Origin: 1-14-0-20-39-34 sp043800545
Lineage (GTDB): Bacteria > Patescibacteriota > Patescibacteriia > Magasanikbacterales > UBA922
Reading direction: 5' to 3'
DNA length: 27,369 bases
Assembly (NCBI GenBank): GCA_043800545.1
Contig: JAZDMW010000056.1
Location: 1 to 27,369, forward strand
The position numbers and the translations under genes were made by a program. The notes below the pieces were generated by a model, which saw only the letters and a program-made list of their open reading frames with translations, ran no database searches and was not told the DNA's origin. Positions 14,167-20,683 of this stretch are shown here, in pieces. The first letter of the stretch is position 1. The number at the start of each line of letters is the position of its first letter.

Positions 14167-14196
14167 TTGATTTTTATTCTCTGTATATTGTATACT
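14167..14196 (+). promoter_or_regulatory. promoter of the structured RNA candidate
   Basis: TTGATT (14167-14172), an 18-bp spacer, TATACT (14191-14196). Seven bases further, A14203 is the first base of a 9-bp helix, so the predicted 5' end coincides with the start of the RNA fold. Confidence 0.6.
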
Positions 14197-14202
14197 TAAA
14201 GT

Positions 14203-14523
14203 AGTACACGGTTGGACTTGCTGACGTCTTGCTACCTTAAATAAGTAGCCGACACAAGGTCAGCCACAGTCACTTAAATGGGACACTGGGCCCCGACATC
14301 AGGGATGTTGGATCCTTATAGAGGACACTTTCCTAAGGTTCGGTAGTTGTAGGCACTCGTAATGTTTGCCTGAGGTCTGTATCCGTGTACTGCTGGACAG
14401 GACGATTGCATGAGGCATTTTCTCACCCACGCCTGCGGGCAAAATATGGAATCATGCTCATCAGTCTCCTGTCCAGCTCCAACCTTCCTTATTGATTAAA
14501 AAACCGCCTTATTGGCGGTTTTT
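14203..14523 (+). ncRNA. structured non-coding RNA candidate, about 280-320 nt
   Basis: There is no credible ORF here, yet the stretch has a promoter, a terminator and dense pairing. The 5' end AGTACACGG (14203-14211) pairs with CCGTGTACT (14383-14391). Between them are hairpins GCTGAC/GTCAGC (14220-14225, 14259-14264) with inner GCTAC/GTAGC, CCGACAT/ATGTTGG (14293-14299, 14305-14311), CCTTA/TAAGG near 14314-14337 and AGGCA/TGCCT (14351-14355, 14367-14371). Immediately after, an 11-bp helix joins 14392-14402 and 14467-14477. GGTTGGA (14210-14216) can pair with TCCAACC (14478-14484), crossing the first helix and so forming a pseudoknot or an alternative fold. I see no hallmarks of RNase P RNA, tmRNA, SRP RNA or 6S RNA. 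The family is unassigned. Confidence 0.55.
14499..14523. terminator. bidirectional terminator shared by the ncRNA and recR
   Basis: AAAAACCGCC (14499-14508), loop TTATT, GGCGGTTTTT (14514-14523). T-runs follow on both strands. The last recR codons form one arm and the recR stop (complement of 14509-14511) lies in the loop. Confidence 0.88.
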
Positions 14524-15102
14524 GAGTGCATTTTGAAGGGTTATCTCATCTGCATATTGGAGATCTCCTCCCATGGGGAGTCCTCGGGCGAGGCGAGAGA
14601 TTTTTGTATTTAGATATTCTTTTTTAATACGTCTTTCCAAATACATCATAGTTGTCTCTCCATATATATCTGGATTGAGGGCAAGAATGACTTCTTTTGT
14701 TTGTTCAGTTTGTATTCTTTGTAGGAGTTCTTGTATTTTAATTTTAGAAAGTGATCGTTCGTCTTCTACCTTCATCACACCACGGAGCACATGATATTTT
14801 CCTGTGTAGGTTCCGAGTCGTTCAATGGCTTCCAGTGCTTGTGAATTTTCTACCACACAAATCGTATGTGGATCTCTTTTTTTATCTGTACAAATAGGGC
14901 AGGGACTCGTGTCTGCAAAGTTCCAGCATATTTCACAACTTTTAATAGTTTCAAAAAGTTGTTTTAATGTAAATGCCAGTTCTGCAACATCTTTTTTTCC
15001 AGATTTGAGCAAATGAAAAACATATCGCTCTGCAGCGCGTTCACCAACACCAGGAAATTTTGCAAATCCCTGAATAAGTTTTTCTATTGCGCTTGGATAC
15101 AT
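14509..15102 (-). CDS. recR: recombination mediator RecR
   Basis: RecR works with RecO (and RecF) to load RecA on gapped DNA; it forms a tetrameric clamp. The protein has 197 residues, normal length. The N-terminal helix-hairpin-helix region is IEKLIQGFAKFPGVGERAAERYVFHLL. A C4 zinc finger follows at about residues 56-71, CEICWNF-SPCPIC. The TOPRIM domain has TICVVENSQALEAIE and YHVLRGVM, then VILALNPDIYGETTMMYL. The C-terminal LARGLPMGGDLQYADEITLQNAL is diagnostic for RecR. The gene lies 4 bp after ybaB, a conserved pair. Its final six codons double as the left arm of a bidirectional terminator. Confidence 0.96.
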   Translation of the reverse strand: MYPSAIEKLIQGFAKFPGVGERAAERYVFHLLKSGKKDVAELAFTLKQLFETIKSCEICWNFADTSPCPICTDKKRDPHTICVVENSQALEAIERLGTYTGKYHVLRGVMKVEDERSLSKIKIQELLQRIQTEQTKEVILALNPDIYGETTMMYLERRIKKEYLNTKISRLARGLPMGGDLQYADEITLQNALKNRQ

Positions 15103-15106
15103 TTTT

Positions 15107-15409
15107 TTATGAAAGTCCTGGAATATCTGGGAATCCGCCCATTTCTCTCATTTTGAGTGCCATGGTTCTTTGGATTTTTTTGAGAGCATCAGCATGAGCA
15201 TCTTTTATTCCTTCAACCAATTTATTTTTTTTGCTTGGATCAAGGAGAGAGTCATCAATGGCAAGGCCAGTGATTTCCATATTTCCATTCATGGTAAGGG
15301 TAAGATTATTTCCTGCAGCAGAAACGGTTACACTTTCCTTCTCAAGTTCTTCTTGCATTTTCTTTGCTTGTGAACGGAGATCCTTGAATTGTTTGAGTTT
15401 GTTCAACAT
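15107..15409 (-). CDS. ybaB: YbaB/EbfC nucleoid-associated protein
   Basis: This is a small dimeric DNA-binding protein of the nucleoid. It has 100 residues, the usual length. The N-terminal helix MLNKLKQFKDLRSQAKKMQEEL matches the family's K/M/Q-rich start (residues 1-22, shown in part as LKQFKDLRSQAKKMQEEL). A beta sheet follows (VTVSAAGNNLTLTMNGNMEITGLAIDD region), then LLDPSKKNKLVEGIKDAHADAL. The C-terminus ends MREMGGFPDIPGLS. It is followed by recR after 4 bp. In many bacteria dnaX precedes this pair; here dnaB does. Its own extended -10 lies 30 bp upstream. Confidence 0.93.
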   Translation of the reverse strand: MLNKLKQFKDLRSQAKKMQEELEKESVTVSAAGNNLTLTMNGNMEITGLAIDDSLLDPSKKNKLVEGIKDAHADALKKIQRTMALKMREMGGFPDIPGLS

Positions 15410-15438
15410 ATATATAATATTAGTTTATGTGAGTAATT

Positions 15439-15447
15439 AGTATAACA
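15439..15447 (-). promoter_or_regulatory. extended -10 promoter of ybaB-recR
   Basis: On the minus strand TGTTATACT (TGN plus TATACT), located between the dnaB stop and the ybaB start. No clear -35. Confidence 0.45.
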
Positions 15448-15452
15448 TAATT

Positions 15453-16875
15453 TTACATGGATGGTACAGGAGGGTCGCCTCCATAGTTTTGCCCATGTCC
15501 AAAATCCAGATTCCTGTAACTTGCGGTTTCTGCATCAAAAAATACTTTAATCATCCCTGTTGGACCGTTACGATGTTTTGCTATATGGAGTTCACCAATG
15601 TTTCTTTCATCTGGTGGAATATCTTCAAGACGGTGGTTTCTATCTGCAGCTTTTCTGTATATAAACATAACGATATCTGCATCCTGCTCAATACTTCCTG
15701 AATCACGCAAATGAGAAAGTTTTGGAATCGCTGGTTTATTTTGCTCAACAGCACGAGAAAGCTGTGAGAGGGCAATGACCGGGATATTGAGTTCACGAGC
15801 AATCATTTTTAATTGGCGACTCATTTCTGCAACTTCTTGCACACGGTTATCTGACCCTTTTTTGCTGGTAGAGTCAAGAAGCTGTAAGTAGTCTACAACA
15901 ATCATACCAAGACCGTATTCTGCCTGAAGACGTCTTGCCTTGGTACGTATTTGCATGACATTACAGTTTGCTTGGTCATCTATAAATATTGGGGCTTCGG
16001 AGAGTACACCCATAGCTTGCCCTATACGAGGGAAATCCTGGCTTTCTGGGCTGTCTGAGAGGCATCCGGTACGCATCTTCCATAAGCTCACCTGACCCTC
16101 AGCACAGAGCATCCTATCCACGAGCTGTTCTTTACTCATTTCAAGAGAAAATATGCCGACAGGGACTTTTGCATGCACTGCTGCATGACGTGCAAAGTCG
16201 AGAGCAAGTGAAGTTTTTCCAACAGAAGGACGAGCAGCGAGAATGACAAGATCGGATTTTTGAAATCCAGCAAGGAGTTTATCCAATTCAGGAAAACCAG
16301 TTGGAATACCACGAAGTTTTCCTTTTTCTCTATGAAGTTCATCAATTCTTTCAAAAGCATCAGATAACACATGACGAATTGACGTGAAGTTTTGCTTCAT
16401 GTGTTTTTGTGTGACTTGGTACATGAGTTGTTGTGCCTGATCCAATACTAATTCCACATTGGCTTCTTCTTCCATGTATCCGAGTTTGTCTATTTCACTT
16501 GCAGCCGTAATGAGTTTTCTGAGCGTTGCTTTTTTCTTTACAATTTGTGCGTAATTTTCTATGTTTGATGAATTTGGAACAGCATTGGAAAGTCCAACAA
16601 GATATGATCTTCCTCCAATTTTTTCCAAAAGATTTTTTTTCCTGAAGTTTATTACTCAAAGTTAGTACATCCACTGGATCACTATTTTTGTACAGATCAT
16701 ACATGGCCTCATAAATATTTTCATGGGCTTTTTTATAGAAGTCTGCTGGAGACATGGTGTCCGCAATTTTAATCATGGCTTCTTTGTCCAACAAAAGAGA
16801 GCCCAGGAGGGACATTTCTGCATCCAGGTTATGTGGAGGTATTCTTTCTGTAAGGGGGGAATTGTTCATACGCAT
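15453..16875 (-). CDS. dnaB: replicative DNA helicase DnaB, interrupted by a frameshift at an A8 run
   Basis: DnaB is the hexameric helicase that unwinds the replication fork. The gene is in two frames: 16875 to about 16640, and about 16633 to 15453. Part 1 starts after AGGAGGG and has the N-terminal domain (RIPPHNLDAEMSLLGSLLLD, VDVLTLSNKLQEKK). Part 2 resumes LLEKIGGRSYLVGLSNAVP and carries the RecA-like core. That core has LAARPSVGKTSLALD as Walker A, IVVDYLQLL as Walker B, and IALSQLSRAVE with HLRDSGSIEQDADIV. Removing one base from the A8 run (plus-strand T8 at 16633-16640) restores a continuous protein of about 473 residues, normal for DnaB. Because the gene is essential and both halves are well conserved, a homopolymer sequencing error or polymerase slippage is more likely than decay. 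Confidence 0.9.
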
Positions 16876-16889
16876 TTTCTTGCCCTCCT

Positions 16890-16918
16890 ATATTAACGTA
16901 AATACCCGTGGGGTGCAA
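16890..16918 (-). promoter_or_regulatory. promoter of dnaB
   Basis: On the minus strand TTGCAC (complement of 16913-16918), a 17-bp spacer, TAATAT (complement of 16890-16895). The SD AGGAGGG lies just downstream, so the leader is short. Confidence 0.5.
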
Positions 16919-16941
16919 ATGGAGTGTGGGAAAGCTGTGGG

Positions 16942-16975
16942 TTGTTTTTCTTGCCTTCATAGTATATACTATGAT
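16942..16975 (+). promoter_or_regulatory. promoter of the methyltransferase with a 16-bp palindrome over the -10
   Basis: TTGTTT (16942-16947), a 17-bp spacer, TATACT (16965-16970). The -10 is embedded in the perfect palindrome CATAGTATATACTATG (16958-16973), a possible operator for a dimeric regulator. TATGAT (16970-16975) is an alternative -10. Confidence 0.5.
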
Positions 16976-16990
16976 ACATACAAAAAGGGT

Positions 16991-17923
16991 ATGGATACAG
17001 AAAAATCAATACAATATATATGTGTCGATTGTGGAGGTCATATGAGTGGCCTCATTTGTGGTACATGTGGCAGGACATATACAGAAAAAGAAGGAATTAT
17101 TCTTGCTCTTCCAACCAATATACATGCCTTATCAAAAGAAGAAGCCATGTATCATGATCATGTTGAAGGAGATGCTTCTGATGTCCATCAATTGCATGCA
17201 CCAAGAAATGCATATTATCACGAATATCTTTGGAAAAAAATAAACACAATGGAAAGCGGATTAAACATTCTTGAATTGGGAGCAGGAAGTGGGTATGATG
17301 CAGAACATCTCTTGTCCAAAGGAAAATGTATTTTGTCTGATGTGTCGGAAGAAGTAGTAACCGCACTTCAAAAAAAGTTTGATAAACAGGCAGAATATAT
17401 TGTCCTCGATGCTCTTTCAATTCCGTTTGCTCAAGAAACATTTGATTTGCTGTTCATGGTGGCAACATACCATCATCTGGTTGGAAATTATGACAAATCT
17501 GCAAAAGAGTTTTTGCGGGTGATAAAACCTGGAGGGAGAATTATTATTGGAATTGAGCCTGCTAAAATATATTTTAAACCAGTAAAGTGGCTCCGAGGGA
17601 TACTTTGTCGTGCGGTTCATGAAAATCCAGAAGAAGGATCACAGGCAGATGCTTTGATGGAAGGTTTTTCATATGGAGAACTTCAAAAGTATTTTTCTTG
17701 TGATTGTGTAGAATATATCTCCATAAAACCCATGTGGTTCCTTGCTGGTTTTTTGCATTATGGTTTAGAATTTTTGTTTCGTGTTTTCCGTTTGAAAAAA
17801 CGAATACAAATTCCGCATGTGTTAGAAAAAGGAATTGTAAAGTTTGATGAAATGTTTTTCCATATTCCTGGAGCCAAGTATCTTGCATGGCATTGGATTA
17901 TAGAAATACAAAAGAAAAAATAA
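16991..17923 (+). CDS. class I SAM-dependent methyltransferase with N-terminal zinc ribbon
   Basis: The protein has 310 residues from the ATG at 16991, chosen because it follows the promoter; the open frame further upstream runs antisense into dnaB. Residues about 10-30 hold two CxxC pairs, CVDCGG and CGTCGRTY, like the Trm112-type zinc ribbon found ahead of many methyltransferases. The SAM fold has ILELGAGSGYDAEHL as motif I, ILSDVSEEVV after strand 2, AEYIVLDALSIPFAQETFDLLF, and VIKPGGRIIIGIEP. The C-terminal 100 residues are hydrophobic and aromatic (GFLHYGLEFLFRVFRLKK), possibly membrane-peripheral. A GT4 glycosyltransferase starts 10 bp downstream, so methylation of a glycan or lipid-linked sugar is plausible. 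The substrate is unknown. Confidence 0.83.
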   Translation: MDTEKSIQYICVDCGGHMSGLICGTCGRTYTEKEGIILALPTNIHALSKEEAMYHDHVEGDASDVHQLHAPRNAYYHEYLWKKINTMESGLNILELGAGSGYDAEHLLSKGKCILSDVSEEVVTALQKKFDKQAEYIVLDALSIPFAQETFDLLFMVATYHHLVGNYDKSAKEFLRVIKPGGRIIIGIEPAKIYFKPVKWLRGILCRAVHENPEEGSQADALMEGFSYGELQKYFSCDCVEYISIKPMWFLAGFLHYGLEFLFRVFRLKKRIQIPHVLEKGIVKFDEMFFHIPGAKYLAWHWIIEIQKKK

Positions 17924-17933
17924 AATAAACAGT

Positions 17934-19121
17934 GTGAAAATTTGTATTATTAACAATATATATCCTCCGTACCATAGGGGAGGAGCTGAACAGGTGGTAC
18001 GGAAAACAGTAGAAGGACTTCTTGATTTGAATCATGAAGTATTTTTGTTAACAACCTCGCCAGAAGGGGAACGAAAGGAAACTGAAGGGAATCTTACTAT
18101 ATATAGAACAACACCAAAGAATTTGTTTTTCTACACACAAGCACATAAGCATTCTGCATTTGCGCGAGTAATTTGGCATATATTGGATATCTGGAATGTA
18201 CCAATGGCACAATGGGTGGAAGAAAAGATTCAGGAAATACAACCAGATGTTGTTCATACGCATAATCTCATGGGAATGTCTTTCCTTATTCCAAGAGTCA
18301 TACGAAAATTACATATAAAACATGTTCATACGGTGCATGATGTCCAATTGGTAGAACCAAGTGCCATGATTTTGAAGGAAAAAGAAAATTCTTGGAGATA
18401 TAACGGTCTCCCTACAAAACTCTATGCAGGGCTTATGAAAAAACTCATGGGGAATCCAGATGTGGTCATCTCACCATCACAATTTTTGTTGAATTTCTAT
18501 AAAAAATGGGGATTTTTCCAAAATTCATTTTGTCAGGTTCTTCGCAATCCTGTAACTTTTGATCTTCCACTCAAGAAAAAAGAGAGAAAAGATGAGGTGT
18601 TTCGTTTTTTGTATCTTGGACAGACAGAATATCATAAAGGAATATTTATGATGCTTGAGAGTTTCAAAAAATTGAATGGAAAAAATGTAGAACTCCATAT
18701 TGTCGGGTCCGGATCCAAATTTGATGAACTGAAAGAGCTGTCAAAGGATATGCAGAATATTATCCTTCATGGATATATGGATAGGGAACAACTTCCCACT
18801 CTTTTTGCAGATATGGATGTTGCCATTGTTCCCTCTATTTGTTATGAAAATTCTCCAACAGTAATTTTTGAGAGTCTCTACTTTGGTTTGCCTGTGCTTT
18901 CGAGTGACATTGAAGGCATTGCTGAACTTATTGAAGAAGGCAAAAATGGTTTTACCTTTAAGACTGGTGATGTGGATTCACTGTATGAAAAAATGCTTTG
19001 GTGTCGTGATCATCGTGAAGAAATAGAACACATGAGTAAAAATACCAATCAATCTCTCTTGGGATTGTCACAAATGGAGTATGCCGAGAGACTCTTGGTG
19101 TTGTACCAAAAAAAGAATTAG
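17934..19121 (+). CDS. GT4-family glycosyltransferase
   Basis: The protein has 395 residues from a GTG start, 10 bp after the methyltransferase. It is a complete GT-B enzyme. The N-terminal acceptor domain begins KICIINNIYPPYHRGGAEQVV, with the glycine loop GGAE typical of GT4. VVHTHNLMGMSFLIPR and VHTVHDVQLV follow. The donor domain has FRFLYLGQTEYHKGIFMMLES, LHIVGSGSKFDEL, ILHGYMDREQLPTLFADMDV, and the EX7E region SPTVIFESLYFGLPVLSSD. It probably adds a sugar to a lipid-linked or surface glycan from the cytoplasmic side. Its stop overlaps by four bases the 3' end of the opposite-strand nucleotidyltransferase gene, with no terminator between the two. Confidence 0.92.
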   Translation: MKICIINNIYPPYHRGGAEQVVRKTVEGLLDLNHEVFLLTTSPEGERKETEGNLTIYRTTPKNLFFYTQAHKHSAFARVIWHILDIWNVPMAQWVEEKIQEIQPDVVHTHNLMGMSFLIPRVIRKLHIKHVHTVHDVQLVEPSAMILKEKENSWRYNGLPTKLYAGLMKKLMGNPDVVISPSQFLLNFYKKWGFFQNSFCQVLRNPVTFDLPLKKKERKDEVFRFLYLGQTEYHKGIFMMLESFKKLNGKNVELHIVGSGSKFDELKELSKDMQNIILHGYMDREQLPTLFADMDVAIVPSICYENSPTVIFESLYFGLPVLSSDIEGIAELIEEGKNGFTFKTGDVDSLYEKMLWCRDHREEIEHMSKNTNQSLLGLSQMEYAERLLVLYQKKN

Positions 19122-19864
19122 AGAACAAACCACCAGAAAAAATATTTTTCTGCATCTGTAGAAAGATTGGCAATTGTTTCCTTATCGTTATTTCGGAGTG
19201 CATGCTCCGCTTTTTTAATATCCTGAAGAAAGAGTATCTCAAAAGCTTTTTTAAACATCTTTTTTCTGAGTGCAAGAAAAGAAAAAAAGAATAAGAGAAG
19301 AATTGGTTTTTTTTCTTTTGTAAATTTTTGAGAGAGTTCATCAAGATGGGGGAGTGTGTACAAAGAATCTTTTGGATAAAAGATATCTTGATGAGGGGTG
19401 AATGACTCTTTTTTTGTAGTAGAGAATAATTGAGCACACTTCTCCATCTTTTTTTGTATGTGTTCAGAAGGAGATACTTTTTGAAGAAGAGAATATTTAA
19501 GATAGAGTTTATATGTGTTATACGCAAAAGCAGAGTAGGTAATGGGGGAGGAGTACCAATTCCCCATACTTTCTTTTCCAGAAATATGTGAAAGATATTT
19601 CTGTATATATGGTGGAAAGCAAGGATGAATATGTATTGGGAGACTCATTTCTTTATAATATTTTTCTTTGATACCAATAATCTGAGTTTTAAATTTTATT
19701 ATGTTAATAATACTTCTTGTTTTGTTGGGAACAAGAAAAAAATCAATATCAGAATTTTCTGTATGAAGATTCCTTGCATAGCTTCCACCAAGCAAAACAA
19801 GAAACTCCGGAAGATTATTCTGGAGTTCTTTATGAAGAAATTGTATTTTTTCTGGAGCAACCAT
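19118..19864 (-). CDS. nucleotidyltransferase-domain protein
   Basis: The protein has 248 residues. The N-terminal domain has the polymerase-beta-type nucleotidyltransferase motif: LLGGSYARNLHTENSDIDFFLV, with GGS and the DxD of SDID as catalytic metal ligands (residues about 25-43; motif shown in part as GGSYARN and SDIDFFLV). The remainder is rich in Lys, Phe and Tyr and mostly helical. It ends in a hydrophobic FFWWFVL. Family members include kanamycin nucleotidyltransferase-like proteins and MNT-type antitoxins; no HEPN partner gene adjoins, so a toxin-antitoxin role is not supported. It is the last gene of the VirD4-like operon, 33 bp after the preceding gene, and converges with the GT4 gene. 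Substrate unknown. Confidence 0.75.
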   Translation of the reverse strand: MVAPEKIQFLHKELQNNLPEFLVLLGGSYARNLHTENSDIDFFLVPNKTRSIINIIKFKTQIIGIKEKYYKEMSLPIHIHPCFPPYIQKYLSHISGKESMGNWYSSPITYSAFAYNTYKLYLKYSLLQKVSPSEHIQKKMEKCAQLFSTTKKESFTPHQDIFYPKDSLYTLPHLDELSQKFTKEKKPILLLFFFSFLALRKKMFKKAFEILFLQDIKKAEHALRNNDKETIANLSTDAEKYFFWWFVL

Positions 19865-19897
19865 ATATGCACCGGTACCGGGATGAAAACTGTCTTT

Positions 19898-20641
19898 TTA
19901 TTTATGTACAATATTTTCTACGGCAGCCCATTGACTTTCCCCATTTTCTGGCACAAGGAGGACAACTTCATCTCCAGGTTTTCCTTTGTAGAAAGTAACT
20001 GATGCTGTTATGAGTTTGAATGGTTTTCCGTCTGCTACACCAATCCAATGACCACTTACATTGTCTGAAACAAGTTCTCCTATGAGACGTTTTCTTTCTA
20101 TTGGTTTTATTTGTTTGTAAATGAAGGAACCTTTTTTCGTAATCGTTAATTTCATGATATCTCCCTCTACGAGTTTTGACTTGCTGGCATAATTTGGTGG
20201 AACAGTATATTCTTTTCCATCTTGTCCAATCATATGTTCACCATCAAAGACACCTTCAAGTATTTTTTCTCCATCAATGGTTTCCTCAATTTCAGAAGAT
20301 TGAAGAGAGGAAAGAGAAGAGGAAATATGGGTATCAGGATGTTCTAAGAGTCGAAGCATTGCATCAAGCTGATCTTTCATTCCATAAATCATTTTTGCGA
20401 GTTGCTGTTTTGTTTGGAGCGTTGTTTCTTCTTTTTGTGTTTCAATGAGAGGTGTTTCTGTCTGTCTTGGTTCTTCTTTTTTTTCTTCAGTGATAAATTC
20501 AGTTTCTTCAGATTTTTTATCAAAGAAATCATCAATATCTGGTTCATCAAAGAAAAGTGGAGTTTCATTTTCAGTATGTGGGTTCAAGTTGGTATCGTCT
20601 GCGGGTGTATTATTTGTGTTTGGATATGTGTTTTCGTACAT
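19898..20641 (-). CDS. hypothetical protein of the VirD4-like operon, disordered N-terminus
   Basis: The protein has 247 residues and no named family that I recognise. Residues 1-85 are acidic and of low complexity (PDIDDFFDKKSEETEF, EEKKEEPRQTETP), so probably disordered. A short helical segment follows (QQLAKMIYGMKDQLDAMLRLLE, residues about 78-99). The C-terminal 110 residues look folded and beta-rich: GVFDGEHMIGQDGKEYTVP, NYASKSKLVEGDIMKL, RKRLIGELV, and KPGDEVVLLVPENG. The second half, with spaced beta strands and GD turns, could be an OB-like fold; this is a guess. It starts 42 bp after the VirD4-like ATPase gene in the same direction and is probably cotranscribed. A role with that ATPase is inferred from context. 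Confidence 0.75.
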   Translation of the reverse strand: MYENTYPNTNNTPADDTNLNPHTENETPLFFDEPDIDDFFDKKSEETEFITEEKKEEPRQTETPLIETQKEETTLQTKQQLAKMIYGMKDQLDAMLRLLEHPDTHISSSLSSLQSSEIEETIDGEKILEGVFDGEHMIGQDGKEYTVPPNYASKSKLVEGDIMKLTITKKGSFIYKQIKPIERKRLIGELVSDNVSGHWIGVADGKPFKLITASVTFYKGKPGDEVVLLVPENGESQWAAVENIVHK

Positions 20642-20683
20642 ATTTGTTTTTGTTTATGAATTATTTTTTTTATTTTACTCTTT

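Noticed and set aside
13989..14204. Plus-strand ORF of 71 codons in the island
   Set aside because: It is antisense to the secreted-protein gene and its promoter, without SD or recognisable domain.
13482..14523. Island as an insertion sequence or integron cassette
   Set aside because: No transposase, integrase, terminal inverted repeats or target duplication were found.
14203..14523. tRNA, tmRNA, RNase P RNA or SRP RNA
   Set aside because: No T-loop/CCA acceptor, tag ORF, RNase P core motifs or SRP tetraloop motif could be found by eye on either strand.
16908..16941. Three GTGGG repeats upstream of dnaB as MraZ boxes
   Set aside because: Spacings are 13 and 6 bp instead of 5, and they lie in and upstream of the dnaB -35 region; chance in a G-rich stretch is more likely.
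19118..19864. Nucleotidyltransferase as an MNT-type antitoxin
   Set aside because: No adjacent HEPN-domain gene; the neighbours are the VirD4 operon and a convergent glycosyltransferase.
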